From: Mycobacterium lacus
GTDB taxonomy: Bacteria; Actinomycetota; Actinomycetes; Mycobacteriales; Mycobacteriaceae
Length of the DNA stretch: 64,000 bases
Assembly: GCF_010731535.1 (NCBI RefSeq)
Contig: NZ_AP022581.1
Span: 4,783,952 to 4,847,951, forward strand
Direction: 5' to 3'
Within the stretch, counting starts at the first letter, position 1, and the number at the start of each line of letters is the position of its first letter. Shown here one piece after another: positions 37,142-46,009 of this stretch. Made by a program: the position numbers and the translations under genes. The notes under the pieces were generated by a model. That model ran no database searches. It saw only the letters and a list, made by a program, of their open reading frames with translations, and was not told the DNA's origin.

Positions 37142-38215
37142 ATGGCCGCCGCAGCAGAAGAAGTCGACGTCGACGGCATCGCGGTTCGGCTCACCAGCCC
37201 GGACAAGGTGTATTTTCCCCGGCTGGGGTCGAACGGCACGAAACGACGGCTCGTCGACTACTACCTCGCCGTGGCGGGGGGCCCTATGCTGGCCACGCTG
37301 CGCGACCGGCCCACCCATCTGCAGCGGTTCCCGGACGGCATCGACGGCGAGGAGATCTACCAGAAGCGGGTTCCGCTGCACCATCCCCACTACCTGCAGA
37401 CCTGCCGGGTGACGTTCCCGTCCGGACGGACCGCCGACGCGCTGAGGGTGACCCACCCTGCCGCCATCGTCTGGGCGGCGCAGATGGGCACCATCACCCT
37501 GCACCCGTGGCAGGTGCGCTGCCCCGACACCGAGCACCCCGACGAGTTGCGCATCGACCTGGACCCGCAGCCCGGCGTCGGATTTCGGGAGGCGCGGACG
37601 GTTGCCGTCGATGTGTTGCGGCCGCTGCTCGACGGACTCGGGCTGGTCGGATATCCCAAGACATCCGGGGGCCGCGGGATCCACGTGTTCCTGCGGATCG
37701 CCACCGACTGGGACTTCGTCCAAGTGCGCCGGGCGGGCATCGCGCTGGCACGCGAGGTGGAACGTCGCGCGCCGGACGCGGTGACGACGGCCTGGTGGAA
37801 GGAGGAACGGGGCGCGCGGGTCTTCATCGACTTCAACCAGAACGCGCGCGACCGCACCATGGCGTCGGCGTATTCGGTGCGGCCCACCCCGATCGCGACC
37901 GTGTCGACGCCGCTGACGTGGGACGAGCTGGCCGGCGCCGATCCGGACGACTACACCATCGCGACCGTGCCCGACCTGGTGCGGGATCGCGCGGACCCGT
38001 GGGCCGCCATGGCCGACGTGGCGCACTCGATTGCCCCGCTGCTGGAGATGGTTGCGGCCGACGAGGAGCGTGGGCTCGGCGACATGCCCTATCCGCCGAA
38101 TTATCCCAAGATGCCGGGCGAGCCGAAACGCGTTCAGCCGAGCCGTGATACGGATCGGAAGCGGTCGAAGCAGACGGCCGTGGTTAACGGAAAGCAGTGC
38201 GGCCTTCGATCATAG
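37142..38215 (+). CDS. LigD-type polymerase/primase (PolD1, Prim-PolC; Rv3730c-like)
   Basis: This 357-residue archaeo-eukaryotic primase-type polymerase has catalytic acidic pair DLDP in ELRIDLDPQPG, the SGGRGIHVF box and a third acidic site in RVFIDFNQNA. It lacks ligase and nuclease domains, so it is the stand-alone enzyme that fills short gaps, often with ribonucleotides, and works with LigC. ATG 37142 opens MAAAAEEVDVDGI. It is divergent from ligC with a 37-bp gap that must hold both start regions. The basic C-terminal tail (RDTDRKRSKQ) is less conserved. Confidence 0.93.
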   Translation: MAAAAEEVDVDGIAVRLTSPDKVYFPRLGSNGTKRRLVDYYLAVAGGPMLATLRDRPTHLQRFPDGIDGEEIYQKRVPLHHPHYLQTCRVTFPSGRTADALRVTHPAAIVWAAQMGTITLHPWQVRCPDTEHPDELRIDLDPQPGVGFREARTVAVDVLRPLLDGLGLVGYPKTSGGRGIHVFLRIATDWDFVQVRRAGIALAREVERRAPDAVTTAWWKEERGARVFIDFNQNARDRTMASAYSVRPTPIATVSTPLTWDELAGADPDDYTIATVPDLVRDRADPWAAMADVAHSIAPLLEMVAADEERGLGDMPYPPNYPKMPGEPKRVQPSRDTDRKRSKQTAVVNGKQCGLRS

Positions 38216-38442
38216 GAAGTGCGAGCGCCAGAGTACTAGCGTCGCAATCGCGCCCAGAACCTAGTTGGATGACGGTAGCTCCCAGCCGAGTTCGCGGACA
38301 TGCTGCGCAGTGTTGGCGCGGAAGAATCGAAAGCGTTGAAAGGCCAGGAACCGCTGGCGCACGACTTGCGGTTCGATCCCTACGCCGATCATCACATGTG
38401 CACCCGACATCGACTCCACGTCGGGCGCACACCCGCGCCAAG

Positions 38443-38745
38443 ATGTACTGTCGCTTGACGTTAGTAACGCTCGACGTTAGCGACGGCGACACCCAGAAGA
38501 TCTGGGATTTGTCCGGTCTGAAGGGGATCAGTAAGGAGCTGGCGAAGGCGGCCCGCCGGAAGATGCAGATCCTCGATGCCGCAGAGAACATCAACGACCT
38601 ACGGGTTCCTCCGGGCAACCGCCTGGAAAAGCTCCAACCGCCCCGCGAAGGACAACACAGTATCCGCGTCAAAGACCAATATCGCATCTGCTTCAAATGG
38701 AGTAACGGTGGCGCGGATGATGTCGAATTGGTCGACTACCACTGA
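38443..38745 (+). CDS. higB: HigB/RelE-type toxin
   Basis: This 100-residue RelE-superfamily mRNA interferase of the HigB kind contains ARRKMQILDAAENINDLRVPP, RLEKLQPPREGQHSIRVKDQYRICF and terminal VELVDYH. The C-terminal basic and aromatic residues form the usual active site. The toxin gene precedes the antitoxin gene by 13 bp, the HigBA order. The N-terminus (MYCRLTLVTLDVSDGD) is unlike the usual MIRSF start and is written by two 16-bp direct repeats. The native start may therefore lie later, with the repeats being regulatory. Confidence 0.88.
   Translation: MYCRLTLVTLDVSDGDTQKIWDLSGLKGISKELAKAARRKMQILDAAENINDLRVPPGNRLEKLQPPREGQHSIRVKDQYRICFKWSNGGADDVELVDYH
38452..38483 (+). repeat. Two tandem 16-bp direct repeats at the higB start
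   Basis: CGCTTGACGTTAGTAA and CGCTCGACGTTAGCGA lie head to tail and agree at 13 of 16 positions. They lie right after the first possible ATG of higB. Such half-sites suggest binding by the HigA repressor or a duplication artefact; TTGACG also resembles a -35 element. Confidence 0.6.
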
Positions 38746-38758
38746 GAGGAGGAGACAA

Positions 38759-39055
38759 GTGGCTGATTTCTCCCCTACCCACCCCGGCGAGATCCTCGCC
38801 GAGGAGTTCCTTGCGCCGATGGGGATCACCCCCTACCGGCTTGCCAAGGCGATCGGGGTATCACAAACGCGTGTGGGTGAGATCCTCGCTGGCGAGCGCC
38901 GGATTACCGCCGATACGGGGCTGCGGCTGTCGCGGGCACTGGGTCTCAGCGACATGTTCTGGATCAACCTGCAGGCACGCTACGACGCCGATGTAGCTCG
39001 CATCGAAAAGGGTGAAGAGCTGAGGCGCATTCACCCCATGGCCGCCTCCGGCTAG
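38759..39055 (+). CDS. higA: HigA-type antitoxin
   Basis: This 98-residue HTH_3 (Xre/HigA) protein has HPGEILAEEFLAPMGITPYRLAKAI, the recognition region VSQTRVGEILAGERRITADTG and the family end DMFWINLQARYD. It would neutralise the upstream HigB and repress the operon. GTG 38759 follows AGGAGGAG with good spacing. Nothing similar is remembered between Rv3730c and Rv3728 in M. tuberculosis, where Rv3729 lies instead, so this module is probably acquired. Confidence 0.9.
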   Translation: MADFSPTHPGEILAEEFLAPMGITPYRLAKAIGVSQTRVGEILAGERRITADTGLRLSRALGLSDMFWINLQARYDADVARIEKGEELRRIHPMAASG

Positions 39056-39097
39056 TTACAGAATCAGCGGAATAGGTAGATCACCCAGGCTTTAGCG

Positions 39098-42000
39098 CTA
39101 CACCAGCTCCATGATCTGTGGCAATGCCTCACGGGCCGCGATCCGGCCCGCTTCGCGGGCGCGGTCGATCTGGTGGTACTCCATCAGTCCGACACCGGTT
39201 GGGTTGGGCTTGATCACCAGGTCGGCCTGGGCCAGCATCGCCTCGGACACCATCGCGCTGCTGATCGTCATCGTGCGCAGGAGGGTGTCGGTGAGGCCGG
39301 GCACCCGTGGTTTGCGGCGACGGTTGCTGCCCGACGCGGGGCTTGGGTTGGCGCTGGAGGCTATGTTCACCGCGATCAGGGGGCCGTCCTTGCCCACCAG
39401 CGTGGTGACGGGGACGTTGTCCAGAACGCCACCGTCGACGTGCAGCGTGCCGTTGTAGGGCATCGGCGCATACAGGAAGGGCAGTCGCATCGAGCAGCCG
39501 ATGACGTCGGCCAGTGGCCCGCGGCGGTGGACGACCGGTCGGCGGGCCAGCAGGTCGACGCTGACGCAGCGGAAGTGGTTTGGCAGCTCCTCCACCAACC
39601 GGTCTCCGAAGATGCTGCGTAGGGAGGCCTGGGTGCGCTTCCCGCGGATGAGCCCCTTGCTCGGCAGGGTGTAGTCGCCGTGGCTCTTGCGCACGAAGTG
39701 CTCGTAGATGTACGCATCCACACTGGCCGCGTCCATGCCGCTGGCCGCCAGCGCGGCGATGATTGCCCCCATGCTGGTGCCGGCAAAGCGGTCGACGGTG
39801 ACCCCGGCGGCCTCCAACTCCTCGAGCACGCCGAGGTGAGCGCACGCCCGTGCGGCCCCACCGCCGAGGACCAGCCCGACGGAACGACCGGCGATGCGCG
39901 CGGCGAGCACCCGCAGGTCATCGGCGACATGGGCGCGCCGGACTGCATGCGTCGACCGCGGCGTGATCAATTCCTCCCAGCCACGCCGGTGCTCGCGGGC
40001 GGCGGATGGTCCTGCTAGTACCAGGTCAGCCCCGGTCGCTCGGGCCGGCAGCGGTGCCGAAGGCGGCGTCGGGTTGCCGGCGACCAGCACCACGCGATCG
40101 GCGACGCGCAGACAGAACTCCCGCCACGGGCCGTCGTTGACGGTCGCCTGTAATACCACCCGGTCGGCGGACTGCTCGGCGCGTTCCAGCCCGTCGCGGT
40201 TGACCCGGCCGGGGGCGATGGCGCGTAGCCGTTTCGACAGTGCGGCGCACAACTCGGTGGCCACCATTGCCACGGGCGCGTTGGCGTCGACACCGATGAC
40301 CGCGACAACGACCTCGGGCGTTGTCCGCTGCGATGCCGTGCGCGTCTGGTGCTGCCGGTTGGCCAAGAGCTTCGCCAGTGCCCCGAGCACGCTGGCGTCG
40401 GCGATCTGCTCGAATTGGGCCTTGGTCAGTCGGAGCAGGGACGTGTCGCGGATGGCCCGCACCGTCGCGGAGCGCGCCGTGCCGAGCAGCAGCCCAAGCT
40501 CGCCGACCACCTGGCCGCGGCCCAGCTCGGCGAGCACGCCGTGCTCGTCGAGGACTTGCAGGCGGCCGCGGCGCACCACATAGAGCGCATCCGACACGTC
40601 GCCGGCGCGGAACAAGTATGCGCCCGCTTGCAGCTCAACATGCTCGGCGTGGCCGTGCAGTTCCGGCAGGGCCTGCAGCATGTCGATATCGAGGGAAACC
40701 GAGGGCGACGGAGCGGCCGGTGGGGGTGCCGGCGGCTGCGCTCCCAACGGAGTGACCGGTGGCGCGGGTGTGGGTTCGACTGGCTCCGCAGGCACTGGGC
40801 GGATGCGACCCAGCATCACCGCACCGATCGCGACCGCCACGAAGCAGATCGCGGCCATCGCCCATCCGCGGCGCAGGGCCTCCTCGGCCTCGCCCCGCGC
40901 CGGCGTGCCGATCAGGATCACCAGCAGCGCGACGCCGACGACGGCGCCCACTTGGCGGATGGTGCCGGTCACCGCCGAAGCGGTGGCGTAGCTGCCGCCT
41001 TTGGCCAGCCTGGCCAGGGCGGCGCTGCCGAGCAGCGGGAACGTGGCGCCCACCCCGACGCCTTGCAGGATCTGGCCGGGCAGCCATTCACCGAGGAAAT
41101 CGGGCTTGGACCCGACGAACTCGAGGTACCACAGCAGGCTGCCGGCCCAGACCAGCGCACCGACGCCGATGATGACGCGGTAGCCGTGCCGGTCGGCGAC
41201 GCGGCCAAGCAGTCCGGCGACGACGGCGGCGACAAACGCGGCGGGGGCGACGGCCAGGCCAGCCTGTAACAGTGTGTAGCCCCACACGTAATTCAGGAAC
41301 AGCACGTGCGTCAGTAGATAGGCGTAGAAACCGGCGCTGGCCACAGCGGTGAGCCCGCTGCCGGCCACGAACGACCGGATACGCAAGAGCGCGGGCTCGA
41401 CCAGCGGCGCCGGGTGGTGTCGCGAGCTCATGACGAATCCGACCATCGCGACCGCCGCGGCCACCAACGACCCGATTGCCGGCAGGCTGGCCCAACCCCA
41501 GTCCGGGCCCTTGATCAACCCCAGCGTCAGAAAGCCGAGCGCGATGGCCAACAGCGCCGCGCCACGCAGGTCAGGCACGCGCCGCCGTCCGGAGGCCCGG
41601 CTCTCCACCAGCGCCCGCCGAGCGGCCAGCATGGCCAGCACCCCCAGTGGGAGGTTCACCAGGAACACCCACCGCCAGTTCAACGCCTCTACGAGGGCGC
41701 CACCGATCGGCGGGCCCAGGCCGGCGGCGATGGCCCCGGCAGCGCCCCACAGATTTACCCCGTGCGCGCGCCGTTCGGCCGGGAAGGCCTCGACGACGAG
41801 CCCGAGCGAAGCGGGTACCAGAACCGCGGCGCTCACACCCTGCAGCACGCGAAACGCCACCAGCTGTCCGACGCTGTCGGCGATCGCGCACAGCCCGGAC
41901 GCGACGGTGAACAACACCACGCCATAGATGAACACCCGCTTGCGGCCCAGCAGGTCGGCGAGCTTGCCCGAGGCCACCAGAAACGCCGCGAAGACGATGT

Positions 42001-42271
42001 TGTAGGCGTTGAGCACCCACGACAGGTCGGTGATGTCGCTGTGGAAATACCTCTGGATGTCGGGAAACGCGACGTTGACGATCGTGGAGTCAAGGAAAGC
42101 GAGGAAGGCGCCGAAAGCCGCCACCAGCAGCACTGTCGCCGAGGAGGGCTGGCGGCGTCGGGTAAGCGGGGTGGGCGGGGAGCCGGCGCGCCGGGCCCGT
42201 CCGCCGGGTCCGGCGCGCCCGCTGTCGACGACGGGCGCGGCGTTCCGGGCGGGGACGGTGTGGACGGTCAT
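39098..42271 (-). CDS. MFS transporter - cyclic-nucleotide-binding - patatin phospholipase fusion (Rv3728-like)
   Basis: This 1057-residue protein has three modules. Residues ~45-500 are a 14-helix DHA2-type major facilitator (LDSTIVNVAFPDIQ, the motif C-like GVSAAVLVPASLGLV). Residues ~535-640 are a cNMP-binding domain (YLFRAGDVSDALYVVRRGRL, then VVGELGLL). Residues ~795-1040 are a patatin phospholipase with oxyanion GGGAARACAHLG, nucleophile S833 in GTSMG and D946 in the DGG box. The catalytic dyad is complete. M. tuberculosis Rv3728 and Rv3239c are alike. It suggests lipid export coupled to cytoplasmic acyl hydrolysis under nucleotide control, which is inference. An upstream direct-repeat element is shared with the next gene. 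Confidence 0.92.
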   Translation of the reverse strand: MTVHTVPARNAAPVVDSGRAGPGGRARRAGSPPTPLTRRRQPSSATVLLVAAFGAFLAFLDSTIVNVAFPDIQRYFHSDITDLSWVLNAYNIVFAAFLVASGKLADLLGRKRVFIYGVVLFTVASGLCAIADSVGQLVAFRVLQGVSAAVLVPASLGLVVEAFPAERRAHGVNLWGAAGAIAAGLGPPIGGALVEALNWRWVFLVNLPLGVLAMLAARRALVESRASGRRRVPDLRGAALLAIALGFLTLGLIKGPDWGWASLPAIGSLVAAAVAMVGFVMSSRHHPAPLVEPALLRIRSFVAGSGLTAVASAGFYAYLLTHVLFLNYVWGYTLLQAGLAVAPAAFVAAVVAGLLGRVADRHGYRVIIGVGALVWAGSLLWYLEFVGSKPDFLGEWLPGQILQGVGVGATFPLLGSAALARLAKGGSYATASAVTGTIRQVGAVVGVALLVILIGTPARGEAEEALRRGWAMAAICFVAVAIGAVMLGRIRPVPAEPVEPTPAPPVTPLGAQPPAPPPAAPSPSVSLDIDMLQALPELHGHAEHVELQAGAYLFRAGDVSDALYVVRRGRLQVLDEHGVLAELGRGQVVGELGLLLGTARSATVRAIRDTSLLRLTKAQFEQIADASVLGALAKLLANRQHQTRTASQRTTPEVVVAVIGVDANAPVAMVATELCAALSKRLRAIAPGRVNRDGLERAEQSADRVVLQATVNDGPWREFCLRVADRVVLVAGNPTPPSAPLPARATGADLVLAGPSAAREHRRGWEELITPRSTHAVRRAHVADDLRVLAARIAGRSVGLVLGGGAARACAHLGVLEELEAAGVTVDRFAGTSMGAIIAALAASGMDAASVDAYIYEHFVRKSHGDYTLPSKGLIRGKRTQASLRSIFGDRLVEELPNHFRCVSVDLLARRPVVHRRGPLADVIGCSMRLPFLYAPMPYNGTLHVDGGVLDNVPVTTLVGKDGPLIAVNIASSANPSPASGSNRRRKPRVPGLTDTLLRTMTISSAMVSEAMLAQADLVIKPNPTGVGLMEYHQIDRAREAGRIAAREALPQIMELV

Positions 42272-42300
42272 GGTGGACTCCAGGTTCGGTGGGGTCGGTG

Positions 42301-42323
42301 CTGGTCAGGGAATGCGTCTGGTC
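42301..42323 (-). promoter_or_regulatory. Direct-repeat element upstream of the MFS-patatin gene
   Basis: On the minus strand GACCAG, 11 bp, GACCAG lies 30 bp before the start at 42271. It is embedded in a ~60-bp stretch closely resembling the one at 44260-44283 upstream of the next gene, which suggests common regulation. Confidence 0.5.
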
Positions 42324-42331
42324 GGGTAGAG

Positions 42332-44140
42332 CTATGGCGCGTCAACGCCTGCGGGCGGCGCCCCCGTTGCGACGTGGCTCGGGCTTGGGTAACCGCCAAC
42401 CCTCGCCGGTGCCTTCGGTCGGCGGCGGCTCCACAACCAGCGATCCACCCGCCGGAGAACCGAGAACGGGACGAGATCCTGGAAGTGGATCCGCAGACCA
42501 GGCGCGGCGTGCGGGGCGGCAACGCCAATGATGTCGTGGGCGGCCAGATAGCCGGAGGTTGCCGCCTTCTCCATCGTTGGGACAAACAACGTCAGCTCCG
42601 GCGAATAGATCGCCTCACCGGCAAGGAAGAGGTTGGGCACTTCCGTGTGGATGCATGGAGATCGGCGGCGCGCGCCAGGCAGCAGTATGGCGAGCGGCGA
42701 GAGATTTAGCATGCGCATCCCACGCGAGGGCGCCAAGGCAAGATGCGGGGGCAGCTCGCTCGCCCGGCTCTGGTATTCGGCCTCGCTCAGATATTTCAGC
42801 TCGTGATCAATCTGCCAACCCAAGATATGCGACTCGTCAAGGCCGCACTGTGCCAGGCACTCGGTCAAGATCTCAGCTGGCGTACATTCGCTCGCCGGGC
42901 GATGGAAAACCGGACCGGGCTTATCCACCTCGCTCCAGGTCATCGACAAAACGTATTTGGTTCCCTCCGGCAGGCGGGCATTTTTCCAGAAGCCGTCTCC
43001 CTGGAGAACGGAGATCAGCGCCCACTCGCTCTCGAAATACGTGCCGACGACTCCCGGGCGCACAAACGAGGGCCATGTCGCGGGAATGTCACGCAGAAAA
43101 CATTGAATTCCGTTCGATGACTCAAGCTCGATGGCATGCTCCGCGGCGAGGTGCGGAAGATGTTGTCTGACGTGACCTGATTTGGCCATCTCGCGCAGCG
43201 TCAGGTAGGGCAGGGCGAGGATGGCATAGTCGCACTCAAACCGGCGGCCATCGGCCGATGTCAATGCGGTGATGCGGCCATTGTCGAACTCGAGATCGTT
43301 AACGCGGGTGTCGAAATGTATGTCGACGCCGAGACTTTGGAGATGACGAATCCAGGGGTCGATCATGCGCTCGCTCGTCGGTCCATTCATCATCATGATT
43401 GAGTGCGCTTTTACGCCGTTCAGCGCCGGCGGGCGACTCGTAAAGTGAAACAGACCCTTAAGAATGACGGGAGCAATCGCCGCTGCTTCTGCGCTCGGGC
43501 GCGCCGCGACGAAAATGCGTGGCAGGGCGGTGAAGAACGACTGCACGTCGGATGATTTGCGGCTGAGTCGCAGATAGTCCGCATAGGAGATATCCCCCAG
43601 CTCCTCGACGAGTCGCTCCTTGCACATCCATAGCAGGCGCAGATGCGCGTAAAGATAGTGGATGGCGTCGATGGGTGATACTCCCCTTGAGGCCATACCG
43701 ACAAATACCATTGCGCTGCGCAATGCGATCAGGCCAAGTTGGTGAAGCGGTTCCAAAACTTTGCCGACGATCCGTGGGAAGGTCGGCCGCCGTCGTTGGA
43801 GAGGAACGGGCGCAGCAGCGCGGCCAAACGAGCGGTCCCGGTAAACCCGAACGGGACTCACGCCGACCAGGTTGTCCAGCACGGTCATGCCGTTCTCGGT
43901 GGGTATGCGCGAGAACAGTGCCAGCAGGGTCTGGTAATTGTCCATGTACACCCGCAAACTGTGCTCGGTCGGGTGACCATCCGGGAGGCGAAGACTCTTG
44001 GCCTTGCCCCCGGCTTCGGGTGCGGCTTCGCACAGTGTGACCCGCACTCCGGCCTCGGCCAGGATCATGGCGGCAGCCATCCCCGCGATTCCAGCACCGG
44101 CAATAACGACGTGCGTTTCGGCGGGCATCGGCGGTTTCAT
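42332..44140 (-). CDS. FAD-dependent amine/phytoene-type oxidoreductase (Rv3727-like)
   Basis: This 602-residue flavoprotein has dinucleotide loop GAGIAGMAAAMILAEAG at residues ~13-30 and downstream CEAAPEAGGKAKS, the phytoene-desaturase/hydroxysqualene-dehydroxylase pattern. The C-terminal NLFLAGEAIYSPELTLFVPTME is the second FAD-contact region. The substrate is likely an isoprenoid or other lipid (inference from family). It precedes the MFS-patatin gene by 60 bp on the same strand. From memory, M. tuberculosis Rv3727 is also 602 residues. Codon use around 43200-44000 looks slightly less GC-rich than the surroundings. Confidence 0.88.
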   Translation of the reverse strand: MKPPMPAETHVVIAGAGIAGMAAAMILAEAGVRVTLCEAAPEAGGKAKSLRLPDGHPTEHSLRVYMDNYQTLLALFSRIPTENGMTVLDNLVGVSPVRVYRDRSFGRAAAPVPLQRRRPTFPRIVGKVLEPLHQLGLIALRSAMVFVGMASRGVSPIDAIHYLYAHLRLLWMCKERLVEELGDISYADYLRLSRKSSDVQSFFTALPRIFVAARPSAEAAAIAPVILKGLFHFTSRPPALNGVKAHSIMMMNGPTSERMIDPWIRHLQSLGVDIHFDTRVNDLEFDNGRITALTSADGRRFECDYAILALPYLTLREMAKSGHVRQHLPHLAAEHAIELESSNGIQCFLRDIPATWPSFVRPGVVGTYFESEWALISVLQGDGFWKNARLPEGTKYVLSMTWSEVDKPGPVFHRPASECTPAEILTECLAQCGLDESHILGWQIDHELKYLSEAEYQSRASELPPHLALAPSRGMRMLNLSPLAILLPGARRRSPCIHTEVPNLFLAGEAIYSPELTLFVPTMEKAATSGYLAAHDIIGVAAPHAAPGLRIHFQDLVPFSVLRRVDRWLWSRRRPKAPARVGGYPSPSHVATGAPPAGVDAP

Positions 44141-44531
44141 GCGGTCACCTGGCGAAGGTATTCACGACGCCTGCCCTGTGGCGGGGCAGCAAAAGCGGGT
44201 GGAGCACCGGTGAGGACGGTTAGCACGGTTATGGCGGCTCCAATTTCTGTGCGGGGGTGCTAGTCAGGGCAATGCGACTAGTCGAATAAACCTGCGCGGC
44301 GGCAGGATCGTGAGTTCGGCGGTGGACTCGGAGTGTGACGAGGTTGCCCGGTTCCCAGGCGATCGCCTTCGGCGTTCACCGGCTTACCACAGCGACCTGC
44401 ACGAAGTATCTACCAGCGCGATGTGTGGTGCCAAGTCGTCCGGTGCATGAAATTTGTGTCCTACCGTCGGTGGACAGAGGGTGTCCCACGTGTGGCCGTT
44501 TCGGCCGGTTTTCGCCAGCCACCTTTGGGGA
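44141..44531. other. Intergenic region with promoter of the FAD oxidoreductase
   Basis: These 391 bp between two minus-strand genes hold no supported gene. The part 44214-44285 resembles the 5' end and leader of the MFS-patatin gene (42241-42325), as if a promoter segment had been copied. The rest shows nothing recognisable. Confidence 0.5.
44260..44283 (-). promoter_or_regulatory. Direct-repeat element upstream of the FAD oxidoreductase gene
   Basis: GACTAG, 12 bp, GACTAG on the minus strand, 120 bp before the start at 44140. The inner sequence TCGCATTGCCCT parallels ACGCATTCCCT of the copy at 42301-42323. Confidence 0.5.
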
Positions 44532-45722
44532 TCAGATCCGGCAGTACTGCGGGCTCGCGGCGTTGCTCTTGGGGTCGATCAAGATTTTTGCGTGCGCCTC
44601 GGGATCGCCGAGCGTGTCGAATGCTGCCTCGACGCCGGGTAGACCGACTGTCCCGGTGATGAGTGGTGCGGCCTTGACCTTGCCGTCGGCGAGCATGTGC
44701 AACGTGTCGCGGAACTCCAGCGGCGTGTAGCCGAGCACGAACCGCAGGTCGATCTCCTTGTTGATCGCCATCGTCGGCCGGATGGTGTCTGAGCCCATGC
44801 AGACGCCAACCACGACGACGCGCGAAAACAGTGGTGCGCTCGCGATGATGCCATCGATAATGCCTGGAACCCCAACACATTCGAAGATGACGGGGTGCTT
44901 GGGGGTCGCGGCGCCGGCCGCTTCGGCGGCGCGCCAAAGGTGCCACCAGGGCAGCCGCAGCCGCTGGAGCTTTTCGACCGTACCGACAGCGAGGTCGAAT
45001 GCGTCGAGCATGCCTCGCAGGTGTCCCTTACCCCGTCCAAGGCCGGCGGCCACGGTATACGGCGAGTCCCGTGCGGGATCGACGACGGTGTCGGCGCCAC
45101 AGGCGGTAGCGAGCGCACGGCGGCCGGGTGAAAAGTCGCTCGCGATCACGGTGCGTACTCCGTGCGACTTCAGCATGCAGATCACCGCAAGGCCGATCGG
45201 CCCGCACCCGATCACGATTGCGACGTCGTCCCTGCGCACCTCACCGCGCCGGACGGCGTGCCACCCGACGGCCATCGGCTCGGTCAGCGCGGCTATCTCG
45301 GGCGCCAACCCATTCGGGACGGGAAACGTCAGTGACTGCTCGACGACGAGTTGCTCGGCGTAGGCGCCCGGCGCCAATTCCGAAAGTCCGATCCCGTGCA
45401 CCTCGTTCTTGCCGCGCCGCAGGAGCGGCATGGCAACGACCGGGGTGCCGCGCCGGGGGGTCTTGCGTGTGCGGGGGCCGTAGTCGACAACCTCGCCGCA
45501 GAACTCGTGGCCGAACACAACGTGCTGATTCGACCGCATGAAGTCGTGGTAGCCCGATTCGGCCATCACGTCGGCGAGTTCGTCGCAGTGGTGGCGCGCG
45601 TGCAGGTCCGATCCGCAGATGCCACACCGGAGGACGTCGATGAGCAACTGCCCCTGGGCCGGCGTCGGGGTCGGCCGGTCGACTAACTCGAGCTTGGTGT
45701 TGGTGCAGGTTACAGCCTTAAT
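44532..45722 (-). CDS. Zinc-type alcohol dehydrogenase with apparent ATT start (Rv3726-like)
   Basis: This medium-chain dehydrogenase is 396 residues if read from ATT 45722. That frame begins I/M-KAVTCTNTKLELVDRP, the expected N-terminus, and GGAAAGGA lies 8 bp upstream. The first ATG (45647) would remove 25 conserved residues. Catalytic zinc residues are C in CGICGSDLH and the H of GHE (VFGHEFCGEVV). The NAD-binding loop is IGCGPIGL. The usual four-Cys structural zinc cluster is replaced by MPLLRRGKNEV. From memory, Rv3726 has 397 residues, fitting the ATT start. ATT initiation is rare, so a sequencing error (ATG to ATT) must also be considered. Confidence 0.88.
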   Translation of the reverse strand: MKAVTCTNTKLELVDRPTPTPAQGQLLIDVLRCGICGSDLHARHHCDELADVMAESGYHDFMRSNQHVVFGHEFCGEVVDYGPRTRKTPRRGTPVVAMPLLRRGKNEVHGIGLSELAPGAYAEQLVVEQSLTFPVPNGLAPEIAALTEPMAVGWHAVRRGEVRRDDVAIVIGCGPIGLAVICMLKSHGVRTVIASDFSPGRRALATACGADTVVDPARDSPYTVAAGLGRGKGHLRGMLDAFDLAVGTVEKLQRLRLPWWHLWRAAEAAGAATPKHPVIFECVGVPGIIDGIIASAPLFSRVVVVGVCMGSDTIRPTMAINKEIDLRFVLGYTPLEFRDTLHMLADGKVKAAPLITGTVGLPGVEAAFDTLGDPEAHAKILIDPKSNAASPQYCRI

Positions 45723-45847
45723 CGCGCGGGTCCTTTCCAGCCAGGTCGATGCACATCGTCACGGCGATCCTCCTACATCGTGGTCAGCATCGGCCCGGGG
45801 GCGGTGGAGCGCGGGGGCCGCATGCGCCGGAACGCCCACCTGTCACG

Positions 45848-46009
45848 ATGGATTACGTGACCACCGCGATTGTGGTGACGGTGCTGGTGATCCTGGCGAT
45901 CGGCATCGTGATCAATCCCCTTCTTCGGCTGCGGAAGTGGTTGCAGAATCCGCCTCCCGGCGACTCCCCTGATGGGGACGCCCCGAAGCCCCCTGGGGAG
46001 ACCACCTAG
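45848..46009 (+). CDS. Small single-span membrane protein
   Basis: A 53-residue frame from ATG 45848 encodes one strong membrane helix (TTAIVVTVLVILAIGIVIN) followed by a basic turn (LLRLRKW) and a Pro/Asp-rich tail, an ordinary small membrane protein layout. It is divergent from the alcohol dehydrogenase gene and overlaps by 98 bp the 3' end of the convergent epimerase gene. I do not recognise it. Confidence 0.55.
   Translation: MDYVTTAIVVTVLVILAIGIVINPLLRLRKWLQNPPPGDSPDGDAPKPPGETT

Noticed and set aside
40349..42709. Plus-strand frames of 306 and 431 codons opposite the MFS-patatin gene
   Set aside because: No family resemblance, Gln/Arg/Gly-rich shadow composition, and the minus strand carries three recognisable domains.
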